Positions 35,044 to 44,287 are shown, counted from the stretch's first letter. The stretch is 64,000 nucleotides of DNA from Myxococcales bacterium (GCA_020846875.1 JADLDB010000099.1:1-64000), one strand, 5' to 3'. Notes: a model not told the origin generated them from the letters alone. A program made the numbers and translations.

Positions 35044-37326
35044 TTACGGGCACCGGAAGCGCGTCAGGTCCTGGGAGTGACTGCGAGTGCCCTGGGGGTC
35101 GTGGGTCGGCATGGGCCAGTCGGCCGTAGCGTCGATTCCCCTGGCGTCGATGACGATCGAGGAGAGCGTGTAGTCGTCGCCGCCAAGTGCGATGCCGGTG
35201 CCCTGAAGCTGGCCGCACACGACGCCGGCGAGGATCCTGGGACCAGGCCCTTCCCAGATGACGTCGAGCGTCGTGCGATCGCGCTCCTGAATCCAGGTGG
35301 TGTTCGCACGGTAGGCGGACGTAAGGAGACGGCCGTCGGCCGTGAGGATGGGGGGGGCGTACACGCTCTCGGCGTTGTTCGAAGAGCAGGTCGCTGCGCT
35401 GCCGAGAGTGGCGCGGCAGATCCTGTCCAGGGGTTGCGCGCCGAGGTAATCCCTCTGCACGAACCAGACAGTGCCGCCGGCCACCAGCGGGGCCGACATG
35501 GAATGGATCGTGGACGGCGTGGTGATGAAGGGCGCGGTAGGGTAGGTCATGCGGAAGAGGCGGCTGTTGGGGCCGGTCGTCGCCACACCGATGAGGTTGT
35601 TGAGGGTGCCCATGCCCTCGACGGCGAGGTCGCCGTAGCTATTGGAGAAGCCGGTGAGGGTCCCAGGGTAGCCGAGCGAGCTCTCTTCGGGGGTGCCCAG
35701 GTTGGTGGCGGTGGTGAAGCCGAAGATGCGGTTGTCACCCGCCACGAAGAGGTCGCGGCCCCGGCCGACGAAGGAGCCGAGCCAGCCCACGGAGGCGATG
35801 GCGATCGACGGTACGCGGGTCTGGGTCTGCAAGGTCCCGGTCGTGATGTCGGACCACTGCATCGCGGTGCGGGAGGTGGCCCCGTCGATATAGGCGACGA
35901 AGACACCTTCGTACGAGTTGGCCACGTCCGAGAGCACGACGGGGCCGGTCGCGGCGAGGCGAGTGCCGGGGGCTTGCCAGACACGCACTGGCGCGGCCGG
36001 ACGACCGGTGGGGAACGCTTCGCCGAGCACAGCGGTGCCACCATCCGAAACCTGCTCGAGGGCGTAGAGCAGCGCTCCGTCAGTCGTCTTGACCGTCCCC
36101 AATGCGATCCGAAGAGGAATCCCTGCGGCGGTACGGGACCACAACGGGGAGCCTTCCCGAGAGACGGCCTCGATCTGCTGGCCGGAGACCCTGAAGATGT
36201 TCCCCTCGGAGTCGACGACCATCTGCTGCCCGGTAGATGGGCGCCACCAACGGAACCGGGTGACGGGGATCGTGCCGCCGTCGGCAGTCTGGCTGTTGCC
36301 GAGGTCGTCGGAGGCGCTCACCGAGATCGGGAAGGTGCCGCGGTAGGCGTTGAGCGTCGGCGCCCACAGCGAGACGGACACGTCGAAGCCGCCATCCGCC
36401 ATCGGGGTGATGGGGTTGGCTGGGCCTCCGTCGGAGAGGAGCACGGCGTCGCCGATGGCCACCCGGAGAGACGCCGCGTCGAGATCGGTCGCGCTGGTCG
36501 AGAGGTGCAGGGTGGCGCGCTCATCGCGCCGGAAGCCGTTGGGCATGCCCGGGTCGACCTCGCTGGGCGCACCGCCGTCCCCAATCTTGCGGACTGGGGG
36601 CGGGTCGATCGTCACGACGAAGGATGGTGGCGTGGTGTCGACGAGGGTGCTGGAAGAGGCCGACAACCCGGCCCCGGCGTCGGCCCAGGCGGAGACGGTG
36701 ACGAGCCAGGCGCCCTCGGTCGCGGGGAACGGGGTAGAGAGAAACGTGCCCCCGTCGAAGGCAGCGATGGCAGCCGAAGCAGGCGCGGCGTCGCGGGTGG
36801 CGGTGATGGTGAGCGGAGCACCCGGGAACGGTGTCCGCCCAGGCGCGAGCTGGAGCGCGCCAGTCACGGTGAAGGAAGTGTTGGTGCGCGGTGGCGCGGT
36901 GAGGACGATGCCGGAGTAGCGGGGGAAACACGTGGTGCCGGAGCACTCCTGCCAGTCGGAGCAAGCCGGGGAGCAAGTCGGGGTGCCTCCGCCGGCGCCA
37001 CCGCCCATGCCGCCACCGCCGCCGCCTGTGCCTCCGCCGGCCCCACCGCCGGTGACGCCACCACCGCTCCCGCCGCCTGTGCCTCCGCCGGCCCCGCCGC
37101 CGGTGACCCCACCACCGCTGCCGCCACCTGTACCTCCGCCGGCCCCACCGCCGTTGCCGCCTCCTGTGCCTCCACCGGCCCCGCCGCCCGCCATTCCTTC
37201 GACACACGTTCCGTTCGCGCCGCACACCTGCCCAGCAGGACAGCCGAGGTTGTCGACACACTTCTTGCCGTCGGAGCCGCAGCCCAGCACGGTGAGGACG
37301 GCACCGCAGATCAACCAGCGTCGCAT
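35044..37326 (-). CDS. Lipoprotein with Cys module, Gly-rich linker and beta-propeller-like C-terminus
   Basis: The 760-residue protein has a lipoprotein signal (LTVLGC, Cys16) and a module CVDNLGCPAGQVCGANGTCVEG. A repetitive Gly-rich linker (about 55-125) leads to CSPACSDWQECSGTTCF, one or two Ig-like domains (about 150-330), and a long C-terminal region (about 360-760) with repeating strands. These read like a PQQ- or WD-type propeller (VVDSEGNIFRVSGQQIEAVSREG, LLYALEQVSDGG, TVWFVQRDYLG). Function is unknown; it is a second surface lipoprotein directly upstream of the Ig-repeat one, 89 bp apart. ATG 37326 follows GGGAG. Confidence 0.78.
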   Translation of the reverse strand: MRRWLICGAVLTVLGCGSDGKKCVDNLGCPAGQVCGANGTCVEGMAGGGAGGGTGGGNGGGAGGGTGGGSGGGVTGGGAGGGTGGGSGGGVTGGGAGGGTGGGGGGMGGGAGGGTPTCSPACSDWQECSGTTCFPRYSGIVLTAPPRTNTSFTVTGALQLAPGRTPFPGAPLTITATRDAAPASAAIAAFDGGTFLSTPFPATEGAWLVTVSAWADAGAGLSASSSTLVDTTPPSFVVTIDPPPVRKIGDGGAPSEVDPGMPNGFRRDERATLHLSTSATDLDAASLRVAIGDAVLLSDGGPANPITPMADGGFDVSVSLWAPTLNAYRGTFPISVSASDDLGNSQTADGGTIPVTRFRWWRPSTGQQMVVDSEGNIFRVSGQQIEAVSREGSPLWSRTAAGIPLRIALGTVKTTDGALLYALEQVSDGGTAVLGEAFPTGRPAAPVRVWQAPGTRLAATGPVVLSDVANSYEGVFVAYIDGATSRTAMQWSDITTGTLQTQTRVPSIAIASVGWLGSFVGRGRDLFVAGDNRIFGFTTATNLGTPEESSLGYPGTLTGFSNSYGDLAVEGMGTLNNLIGVATTGPNSRLFRMTYPTAPFITTPSTIHSMSAPLVAGGTVWFVQRDYLGAQPLDRICRATLGSAATCSSNNAESVYAPPILTADGRLLTSAYRANTTWIQERDRTTLDVIWEGPGPRILAGVVCGQLQGTGIALGGDDYTLSSIVIDARGIDATADWPMPTHDPQGTRSHSQDLTRFRCP
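37022..37195 (-). repeat. 51-bp minisatellite coding the Gly-rich linker
   Basis: Units beginning at 37022, 37073 and 37124 repeat with a period of 51 bp (17 codons, GGGVTGGGAGGGTGGGS type), followed by a shorter copy. Differences between units are mostly single bases. Copy number could change by slippage without breaking the frame. Confidence 0.8.
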
Positions 37327-37491
37327 GGCGTAGCTCCCAAAAGTGTCGAAGGACAGCAAGACCGCAAGCTACAGGCTTAGGCCATCACAGCGGAGCCAGG
37401 CAAGGAGGAACTCAGGGGCAGGCCTTGGACGAGGCGAGGTTGCCGGTGGTGCGCGCGTCGTGCCTGGCCGCCGGAGCACCACTCCCGTCGG

Positions 37492-38349
37492 CTACCCGCG
37501 CGAGAGCGCCGCCTTCGCCGCCGCCACCGTGTTGTGCATCAACATGGCGATCGTCATCGGCCCCACCCCCCCCGGCACCGGGGTGATCCACGAGGCCTTC
37601 TCCTTCGCCGCGTCGAAGTCCACGTCGCCCGACAGCTTGCCGTCCGCCCCCCGGTTCATCCCCACGTCGATCACCACCGCGCCCGGCCTCACCCACTCGC
37701 CCTTGACGAGCCGCGACACGCCCACCGCCGCCACCACCAGGTCCGCCCGCCGCACCTCCGCCGCCACGTCCGACTTCGAGTGGCAGATCGTCACCGTCGC
37801 GCTCGCGTTGAGCAGCAGCATCGCCATCGGCCGGCCCACGATGTTGCTGCGGCCGATCACCACGCAGCTCTTCCCCGTGGGGTTGAACTTGATCTCCTCC
37901 AGCATCTTCATCACCCCCGCCGGCGTGCAGGGGACGAGGCCCGGGCGGCCCTGGAAGAGGTGGCCCGCGTTCACCGCGTGGAAGCCGTCCACGTCCTTCG
38001 CCGGGGACACCGCCTCCAGCACCGCGTTCGAGTCGAGGTGCTTGGGGAGCGGGAGCTGCACCAGGATCCCGTCCACCGACGGATCCGCGTTGAGCTGGTG
38101 CACCAGCGCCAACAATTCGGCCTGGGAGGTCCCCGCGTCCAGGTGGTGGTGCCAACTGCCGAAGCCCAGCTCCGTGGCCGTCTTCTCCTTCGAGGTGACG
38201 TACACCTTCGACGCAGGGTCCTCCCCCACCCGCACCACCGCGATCCCCGGCGGCCGCCCGTACCTCGCGTGGATGTCCGCCGCCTCGCCCTTCAATGAGT
38301 CGCGGACCTTCAGGGCCAACGCCTTGCCGTCGATGAGCTGGGCCGTCAT
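37492..38349 (-). CDS. folD: Methylenetetrahydrofolate dehydrogenase/cyclohydrolase
   Basis: The 285-residue product is a typical bifunctional Fol[23 protein letters not shown] (Y50 and K54 of the catalytic YxxxK), [27 protein letters not shown] (dinucleotide binding) and [20 protein letters not shown]. It interconverts methylene-, methenyl- and formyl-THF with NADP. ATG 38349 gives the standard start; upstream in-frame sequence belongs to the antisense djlA-like gene. Together with gcvTHP, metF and trmFO it makes a regional cluster of one-carbon genes. Confidence 0.96.
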   Translation of the reverse strand: MTAQLIDGKALALKVRDSLKGEAADIHARYGRPPGIAVVRVGEDPASKVYVTSKEKTATELGFGSWHHHLDAGTSQAELLALVHQLNADPSVDGILVQLPLPKHLDSNAVLEAVSPAKDVDGFHAVNAGHLFQGRPGLVPCTPAGVMKMLEEIKFNPTGKSCVVIGRSNIVGRPMAMLLLNASATVTICHSKSDVAAEVRRADLVVAAVGVSRLVKGEWVRPGAVVIDVGMNRGADGKLSGDVDFDAAKEKASWITPVPGGVGPMTIAMLMHNTVAAAKAALSRG

Positions 38350-38395
38350 GGGAGTTGGGGTGTACCTCGCCGCGGTGTGAAATGCTCCGGGCATC

Positions 38396-39235
38396 ATGTG
38401 GGGAAAGGTCCTCGGCGCCATGATCGGCGGTGCGATCGGGATGATCCTCGCGTGGTCGCCGATCCTCGCCGTGACGCTCGCCGCGGTGGGCGCGTTGCTT
38501 GGGCACTTGATCGTCGACCGGGAGACGACCGCCCCGCGGGTGGAGGCGCCGCCGTCCGAGGAGGAGCTGCTCGGAGGTCGACGCTCGGAGAGGCGCGGCT
38601 CCCCTCTGCCTGCCCCCACGGGGAGGGGGAGCAGCAGCTCGCGCGACGAGCAGAAGCTCCTGGCCGACCTGCTCTGCCCCATCTTCATCGAGGTCGCCCG
38701 CGCCGACTCCGGCGTCGTGCAGCCCGAGATCCGCGTGGTGCGCGAGTTCTTTCAGCACACCCTGGGCTTCGACGACGCCGGCATGGAGCTCGTCCGCCTG
38801 GCGCTCAAGGACGCCCTCGCCGCCAGCGAGCAGGACATGGAGCACCTCGTCAAGCGCGCCCGCACCGAGATCAAGCCTTCCCTGCGGATCACCGTCGTCC
38901 GCGCCCTCTACGACATGGGCCTGGCCGACGCCGAGCTGTCCACCCGAGAGCGCGACCTGCTCAAGCACGTCACCGGGAACTTCAACCTCTCCGACGAGCA
39001 GTTGCAGCAGATCACCACCCAGTATTTCGGCGGCGGCGACGCGCACTACGCGACGCTGGGCCTCACCGCCGCCGCCACCGACGAGGAGCTCAAGAGCGCC
39101 TTCCGCAAGCTGGCCGCCGAGCACCACCCCGATCGCGCCACCGCCCTGGGGCCGAAGGAGGCCGAGGCCGCCGCCGAGCGCTTCCGCAAGGTGAAGGACG
39201 CCTGGGAGGCGTTGCGGAAGATCCGCGGCAACTGA
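38396..39235 (+). CDS. DjlA-like membrane J-domain protein
   Basis: The 279-residue protein begins with a Gly-rich transmembrane segment ([34 protein letters not shown]). A variable linker leads to a TerB/DjlA-type helical domain (about 85-200) and a C-terminal J-domain (about 218-279) with the HPD motif in AEHHPDRA. This is the DjlA layout. DjlA stimulates DnaK at the inner membrane. It diverges from folD with 46 bp between starts. The linker contains a Pro/Ser/Arg stretch not usual in DjlA. A second J-protein occurs in the 52.8-53.8 kb operon. Confidence 0.87.
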   Translation: MWGKVLGAMIGGAIGMILAWSPILAVTLAAVGALLGHLIVDRETTAPRVEAPPSEEELLGGRRSERRGSPLPAPTGRGSSSSRDEQKLLADLLCPIFIEVARADSGVVQPEIRVVREFFQHTLGFDDAGMELVRLALKDALAASEQDMEHLVKRARTEIKPSLRITVVRALYDMGLADAELSTRERDLLKHVTGNFNLSDEQLQQITTQYFGGGDAHYATLGLTAAATDEELKSAFRKLAAEHHPDRATALGPKEAEAAAERFRKVKDAWEALRKIRGN

Positions 39236-39241
39236 GGCGCG

Positions 39242-39925
39242 CTAGAAGCTGACGCCTGCGCCGCCGCCCACGGAGATGAAGGCCGCCCCGCCGTTGAAGG
39301 TGAGCCCCGCCTGGGCGAACAGGCTGAACGGCCCGGCGACGGGGAACACACCCGTGCCGAGGACCGTCCCCATCACTCCTGTCGCCGAGCCGTCGAGCGC
39401 GCTGAGCACCACCACCGAGGGCCCGATGGACAGCGTGAAGTGCACGTCGCCGCCCAGGCGGAAGCCGGGCGCGAAGGACACCGTCATCACGCTCCCGCCG
39501 TTGAAGACCATCAGGAAGTCCACCACCAGCACCACTCCAGCCCAGGAGTTGAGCCGCGCGCCGATCTCACCGAACAGATCGAAGCCGCCTCCGATCCCCG
39601 TCGCACCGGCTGCCAGGAACGTCTCGAACGCGCCCAGCGCGCCGAAGGACGCGGTGAACGTCGGGAACGAGGACTTCGGCGCGAACCTCCCGGGGCGGCA
39701 GACGGTGCCGATCGTCCCGTCTTCCTTCACCGACTGCTGGCAGATCTGATCGCCCCGGCGGACGACGCGCGGGTACTCGGGCGGCGCCTTGTCCTCGAAG
39801 GGCACTTGATCGTCCGGGACGGGACTGGCGAAGTCCTCGGCCAGCGGCGCGGTGGGGGGGGGAGGTGGCGGTTCCGCCGGCTGGGCCAGCGTCGTCGCGG
39901 CGATCATCCACAAGGCAAGCGGCAT
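39242..39925 (-). CDS. Secreted, outer-membrane-like protein of unknown function
   Basis: The 227-residue protein has a short signal peptide (MPLALWMIAATTLAQ), a Pro-rich segment (about 20-55), one cysteine pair (QICQQ...TVCRPG) and a region of alternating small and hydrophobic residues ending in GGGAGVSF. This suggests a small beta-barrel or lipid-binding sandwich. ATG 39925 has GGGAG seven bases upstream; a TTG at 39937 is less likely. It follows the EF-hand gene by 13 bp and faces the djlA-like gene. I do not recognise a family. Confidence 0.7.
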   Translation of the reverse strand: MPLALWMIAATTLAQPAEPPPPPPTAPLAEDFASPVPDDQVPFEDKAPPEYPRVVRRGDQICQQSVKEDGTIGTVCRPGRFAPKSSFPTFTASFGALGAFETFLAAGATGIGGGFDLFGEIGARLNSWAGVVLVVDFLMVFNGGSVMTVSFAPGFRLGGDVHFTLSIGPSVVVLSALDGSATGVMGTVLGTGVFPVAGPFSLFAQAGLTFNGGAAFISVGGGAGVSF

Positions 39926-39938
39926 TTTGGCTCCCAAG

Positions 39939-40475
39939 TCAGTGTGAGGACCACCAGGCCTTGAACTCGTCCCAACTGATCCGCCCCGAGCGGTTCGAGT
40001 CCACCACGTCCAGCGCGATGGCCAGCTCTTCCTCGGAGATCTCCATGCCCAGGGCCTCGAGCAGCCGGGAGAACTCGCCGCGATCGATGCTGCCCGACGC
40101 GTCGCGATCGTAGGCGCGGAAGATCTCGAACACCTCGTCGCGCTCGTCTCCAGCGTCCTCGAGCTCGGGGTGAGCCACGCTGGTGTGCATGGGCGGCAGG
40201 CTGCGGCGCGGCGGAGGGGTCGCGTCCGGCGGAGGAGGCGGCGGCGGCGCGGCGACGGGCGCCACCACCGGCGGGCTGGTCCGGGGCAAGGGCGCCGGCG
40301 CGGCAGGCCTCTTCGCCGCCGGCTTCTTCCGCACGGCGGGCCGGGCGCGCTGCTTCGCGCGCGTCGCCCCGCGCCTCTTCGGGGACTTCTTCGCCGGCTT
40401 CTGCGCCAGCTTCCGGGCGGGCCTCTTCCCGCTCCGCTTCACCGGGCGCTTCGCCTTCCTTCTCTTTGCGGCCAC
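39939..40475 (-). CDS. EF-hand protein with histone-H1-like basic tail
   Basis: The 178-residue protein has an N-terminal tail of about 60 residues made almost only of Lys, Arg, Ala and Pro (KRPVKRSGKRPARKLAQKPAKK type), then a poly-Pro hinge. Two EF-hands follow at about 118-175: DRDASGSIDRGEF and DSNRSGRISWDEF, both with the Asp/Ser/Gly/Glu positions of a calcium loop. The tail resembles histone H1 C-termini and should bind nucleic acid. The combination suggests a calcium-responsive DNA- or RNA-associated protein, which is inference. There is no signal peptide. Upstream partner of the 39242 gene (13-bp gap). Confidence 0.85.
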   Translation of the reverse strand: MAAKRRKAKRPVKRSGKRPARKLAQKPAKKSPKRRGATRAKQRARPAVRKKPAAKRPAAPAPLPRTSPPVVAPVAAPPPPPPPDATPPPRRSLPPMHTSVAHPELEDAGDERDEVFEIFRAYDRDASGSIDRGEFSRLLEALGMEISEEELAIALDVVDSNRSGRISWDEFKAWWSSH

Positions 40476-40548
40476 GTTGTTCCCCTCCTCGCAAGCCCGT
40501 TCCTACCACGGCTCTTCCGCAGCGGGTCACCTTGTGGCAGGTAAGGCC

Positions 40549-41547
40549 ATGCCCCGCGAGTTGATCGATCTGCACATCCACGTAGGCGGCGCCGTCGCTC
40601 CCCACATCCTCTGGTCCATCGCCCACCAGCAGGGCTTCAAGCTGCCGGTGAAGAACTACTTCGAGTTCGTGGACTTGATCACCGCCACCCCGGACAAGGT
40701 GGGCGGGCTGGACGACTACCTGAAGATCATGCACCAGTGGACCGAGAAGATTCAGAGTTCGCCGTCGGCCATCGAGCGCTCCGTCTACGAGGTGATCGGC
40801 AAGGAGTACCGATCCAGCCGCGTCACGCAGATCGAGCTGCGCTTCAACCCGATGAAGCGCAACCTGGGCAGCGAGCTGGACCTGGATCACATCATCCACG
40901 CGGCGCTCCACGGCATGGACAGGGCGACCCTGGAGTACGGGGTCAAGGCGTGCCTGATCTTCTGCCTGGCGCGCGAGTTCGATCACCGCCTCAACTCGAT
41001 CATCGTGGACAAGGCGATCAAGTACCGCAGCCGCGGGGTGCTGGGGATCGACCTGGCCGGCACCGAGTCCAACGCGCTCGAGCTCAAGCCGGAGGTGGTC
41101 ACTCAGTACGTCGATCTCTTCGACAGGGCGCGCCGGGCGGGGCTCAAGACGACCGTGCACACCGGCGAGACGAAGGGCACCGGCGCGGAAGGAGTGATCG
41201 CCGTGGTGGAGAAGCTCAAGCCCAACCGGATCGGCCATGGGATCCGCGCCGCCTACGACGAGGCGGCCATGAAGCTGCTCAAGGAGCGCGACATCGTGCT
41301 CGAGCTGTGCCCCACCTCGAACCTGCAGACGCACGCGGTGGAAGGCGTGAAGGAGCTGGAGCACATCGTCCGCACCTTCTGGGAGCGCGGCGTGAAGATC
41401 ACCTTGAACACCGACGGCCCCTACCTGCTCAACACCGACATGAAGCACGAGATCGAGCTCGTCGAGCACAACCGGATCCTCACCCCGGAGCAGATCGAGC
41501 AGACCCTGGTGTGGGCGCGGGAGTACTCGTTCATCCCGAAGGCATGA
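40549..41547 (+). CDS. Adenosine-deaminase-family amidohydrolase, atypical active site
   Basis: The 332-residue TIM-barrel protein has the zinc ligands H9 and H11 (LHIHVGG), H204 and E207 in HTGE, H230 in RIGHG, CPTSNLQT and D289 in NTDGP. Two substrate-binding aspartates of adenosine deaminase are missing: the Asp of HxHLDG is Gly13, and the second Asp of NTDDP is Gly290. The fold and chemistry (hydrolytic deamination at zinc) are well supported, but adenosine may not be the substrate. ATG 40549 lacks a strong ribosome-binding site; a GTG 15 bp upstream is in frame. pyrD follows after 4 bp. Confidence 0.87.
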   Translation: MPRELIDLHIHVGGAVAPHILWSIAHQQGFKLPVKNYFEFVDLITATPDKVGGLDDYLKIMHQWTEKIQSSPSAIERSVYEVIGKEYRSSRVTQIELRFNPMKRNLGSELDLDHIIHAALHGMDRATLEYGVKACLIFCLAREFDHRLNSIIVDKAIKYRSRGVLGIDLAGTESNALELKPEVVTQYVDLFDRARRAGLKTTVHTGETKGTGAEGVIAVVEKLKPNRIGHGIRAAYDEAAMKLLKERDIVLELCPTSNLQTHAVEGVKELEHIVRTFWERGVKITLNTDGPYLLNTDMKHEIELVEHNRILTPEQIEQTLVWAREYSFIPKA

Positions 41548-41551
41548 CGCC

Positions 41552-42610
41552 GTGTACGAGGCGCTCCTCCGTCCCCTGCTCTTCCGGCTGCCCCCGGAGC
41601 CGGCCCACCACCTCGGGCTGTGGGGCCTGGGGCTGTTGGAGCTCGCGCCGGGGATCGCCCGTTCGAGACGCAGGGCCGCGCGGGCGGAGCGATCCTCGCT
41701 GAAGGTCCACGTCGCGGGCCTGGACTTCCCCAACCCTCTCGGGCTGGCGGCGGGCCTGGACAAGGACGGCGAGGCGATCATCGGGCTCTTCTCGCTGGGC
41801 TTCGGCGCGGTGGAGGTGGGCACCGTCACCCCCCGGCCGCAGCCCGGCAACCCGCCCCCGCGCCTCTTCCGCCTCCCGGAGGAACGAGCGCTGATCAACC
41901 GCCTGGGCTTCAACAACCTGGGCATGCACGCCCTGGGCGCACGGCTGCGCGAGCTCGAGTGGCGGCCCGGGCCGGTGGGCGTCAACCTCGGCAAGAACAA
42001 GGACACCCCCAACGAGGCCGCCGTCGAGGACTACGTCGTGGGCGCGCGCGCGCTGTCGCCCCTGGCGGATTACGTCGTCGTCAACTTGAGCAGCCCGAAT
42101 ACGCCGGGCCTGCGCGCCCTGCAGGAGCCGGAGGCGCTGGCCCGGTTGCTCGCCGCCGTGCGCGAGGAGGTCGTCGCGCGGCCGCTGTTCCTCAAGATCG
42201 CCCCGGATCTCGAAGACGACGCCGTCGACGAGGTGGTGGACGTGGCGCGCGCTTCGGAGCTCGACGGGATCATCTGCACCAACACCACCGTCAGGCGCCC
42301 CGTCGCCCATCCGCTCGCGAAGGAGGCCGGCGGGCTGTCGGGCAGGCCCCTGTTTGATCGCTCGACGCAGGTGCTGCGGCGCGCCTTCCGCAGGAGCGAC
42401 GGGAAGCTGCCGCTCGTCGGCGTGGGGGGAGTGTTCGACGGGGAGGACGCGTGGCGGAAGATCTGCGCCGGCGCCAGCCTCGTGCAGCTCTTCACCGGGT
42501 TCATCTACGGCGGACCGGGGCTGCCCAGGCGCATCCTCGACACCCTCGAGGAGCGGGTGTCCGCCGCCGGGCTGGACTCCGTGGCGAAGGCCGTGGGCCG
42601 GGACGTGTAG
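41552..42610 (+). CDS. pyrD: Dihydroorotate dehydrogenase (quinone), class 2
   Basis: The 352-residue protein has an N-terminal amphipathic helix for membrane contact (MYEALLRPLLFRLPPEPAHHL), NPLGLAAGLDKDG, VEVGTVTPRPQPGNPPPRLFR, NLSSPNTPGLR with the class 2 catalytic serine, and ICTNTT and GVGGVFDGEDA near the FMN. It oxidises dihydroorotate to orotate with quinone as acceptor in pyrimidine synthesis. The GTG start at 41552 lies 4 bp after the deaminase-like gene, so both nucleotide-related genes share an mRNA. Confidence 0.96.
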   Translation: MYEALLRPLLFRLPPEPAHHLGLWGLGLLELAPGIARSRRRAARAERSSLKVHVAGLDFPNPLGLAAGLDKDGEAIIGLFSLGFGAVEVGTVTPRPQPGNPPPRLFRLPEERALINRLGFNNLGMHALGARLRELEWRPGPVGVNLGKNKDTPNEAAVEDYVVGARALSPLADYVVVNLSSPNTPGLRALQEPEALARLLAAVREEVVARPLFLKIAPDLEDDAVDEVVDVARASELDGIICTNTTVRRPVAHPLAKEAGGLSGRPLFDRSTQVLRRAFRRSDGKLPLVGVGGVFDGEDAWRKICAGASLVQLFTGFIYGGPGLPRRILDTLEERVSAAGLDSVAKAVGRDV

Positions 42611-42659
42611 GGCCTTCCGCGCTCCCCGGCCCTCTGCCCCGATGGAGCCGAGGGAGGCC
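42611..42659. terminator. Bidirectional hairpin between pyrD and the DUF6178-type gene
   Basis: GGCCTTCC (42611-42618) pairs with GGGAGGCC (42652-42659, one G-U). An inner stem GCTCC/GGAGC (42621-42625 with 42644-42648) holds an 18-nt loop. The element fills the whole 48-bp gap and touches the last stop codon. There is no T-run on either side. Confidence 0.4.
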
Positions 42660-44287
42660 TACTGGCCGGCGATCGGCAGCGCCAGCACCCGCTTGGCGTC
42701 GACTCGTCCGTCCTTTTGCCACGCGGCGCCGAAGTCCTTGAGGAAGCCCTGGAGGACGCGCTGCACCATCGTGTCCAGCTCGGCGCCCGCCTGCGTCAGC
42801 GAGCCCCGCAAGGCGTCCAGCGCCCGCCGCCCCGCCGCCTCCCGCAGCACCACCGCCGGCCCGCGCTCCTCGAACAGCCGCGTGCACAGCTCCGTCAGGA
42901 AGAGCTCGGGGAAGGGCGCAGCGTCCACCACGCCTTCCACCTCCGCCCGCGCCACCACCGCGCCAAACAGCCGCTGCGGCGTCAGCTCCGCCAGGCTCAC
43001 CCCGAAGCGCGCCACCACGTCGCCCGGAGAGGAGCCGAGCAGCGCCGAGAGCACCGTGCGCTGGGCCCGCACCCGCTCGAGCAGCTCACCCGCCTCGTGC
43101 AATTCCTTCTTCGAGCGGAAGGGCACCGGATCCGCCCCCGGCACCTTCACGGCCTTGAGCGGTCGCCGACGCAGCAGGGCGTTGAGCGCCGCCGCCTCCT
43201 CGTCCAGCGCCAGCCAGGTGTCGCCGAACTTCGCGCCTTCCTCCTTCGCCAGCTTCTCCACCTGCCGCTTGAGCTTCAGCGTCAGCGAGAAGCCCAACTG
43301 GAAGATCTCCTTGAGGGGCCTGGCGCGCACCGCGCCGCCCGCCTGCTCCGCCCGCCCGCCCGTCAGGTGCTCCAGCCCCAGATCGAGGATGTCGCGCGCG
43401 TACTCCGAGTACTGGCGGATCGCGCCTGGATCGCCCGGCTCCGCCGCCTCGGCCACCAGCACGCAGTTCACCAGCGCGCGCACCTCAGCCTCCAGGTTCT
43501 GCCGCTCCACCTCGTCCAGCCCGCGGAAGGCCGCGCTCACCAGATCCAGGTGCCCCTGCGCTGCGGCCAGCCCCACCCCGCCGCCTGCGGGCGCCAGCTT
43601 CTCCGGATCCACCCAGGCGAACACCTTCGCCGCCTCCTCCAGCGGAGGGAAGCCGAGATCCTGCAGCCGCGCCTGCCGGAACTGGTAGGCGGCCTCTTCG
43701 ATCTCCGTGGGCAGCTCCCAGCGCACCGCCTCGAGGAAGCGGGACAACTCGAAGGGGTTGTGGGCCATGAGATCGAAGGTGAGGCGGCGCAGCGCGGCCT
43801 CGTCCACCCCTTCGATCAGAAACTCCACCAAGAACTTCCCGTCGGGCGTCTCCAGGGTGACGCCTTCGGTGTCGACGTCGGGGTTCTCTGCGAGGTCGTG
43901 GATCCGCGCGAGCTTCTTGTACATGAGCTCGAGCAGCTCGATGTCCAGCGACGACAGCTTCTGGATGAAGGCCTGATCGTCGTCTCCCCGCGCCGCGCGC
44001 AGCCAGTGCAGCACCTCCAGCGGATCGACCCGATCCTTCTGCCAGGACGCGAGATCGACGTAGGTGACGAACTGCTCGGCCGTGGACCACTGCACCAGCT
44101 CGGTGGAGTCGGCCAGGCCCACGTCGAGGATCGTCGAGTACACGTCCTCGGCGGGCAGCGTGGCCACCAGCGGGCGGCCGTCGACGGTCTCCAGCATCGC
44201 CAGGGCGCGCTTCCTGGGCCCCAGCTCGCTCAGTCGTCTCACCAGCTCGGCCCGAGCGGACGGGCGGTTGTCCCCGGCGGAGGTCAC
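42659..44287 (-). CDS. Conserved helical protein (DUF6178-like)
   Basis: The 542-residue protein has no signal or membrane segment and is almost wholly helical (ARAELVRRLSELGPRKRALAML, VDEAALRRLTFDLMAHNPFELSRFLEAVRWELPTEIEEAAYQFRQARLQDLGF). From memory it matches DUF6178, a family seen mainly in Myxococcota; this needs a profile search. Nothing in it suggests catalysis. It may be co-transcribed with engB upstream (63-bp gap). The GTG or ATG context at 44287 is weak, so the start is approximate. Confidence 0.75.
   Translation of the reverse strand: MTSAGDNRPSARAELVRRLSELGPRKRALAMLETVDGRPLVATLPAEDVYSTILDVGLADSTELVQWSTAEQFVTYVDLASWQKDRVDPLEVLHWLRAARGDDDQAFIQKLSSLDIELLELMYKKLARIHDLAENPDVDTEGVTLETPDGKFLVEFLIEGVDEAALRRLTFDLMAHNPFELSRFLEAVRWELPTEIEEAAYQFRQARLQDLGFPPLEEAAKVFAWVDPEKLAPAGGGVGLAAAQGHLDLVSAAFRGLDEVERQNLEAEVRALVNCVLVAEAAEPGDPGAIRQYSEYARDILDLGLEHLTGGRAEQAGGAVRARPLKEIFQLGFSLTLKLKRQVEKLAKEEGAKFGDTWLALDEEAAALNALLRRRPLKAVKVPGADPVPFRSKKELHEAGELLERVRAQRTVLSALLGSSPGDVVARFGVSLAELTPQRLFGAVVARAEVEGVVDAAPFPELFLTELCTRLFEERGPAVVLREAAGRRALDALRGSLTQAGAELDTMVQRVLQGFLKDFGAAWQKDGRVDAKRVLALPIAGQ

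Noticed and set aside
37412-37491. Minus-strand reading frame after the folD end, reading like a protein C-terminus
   Set aside because: It ends in a short peptide with no homology I can recognise, lacks a start inside the gap, and its upstream part is a shadow of folD.
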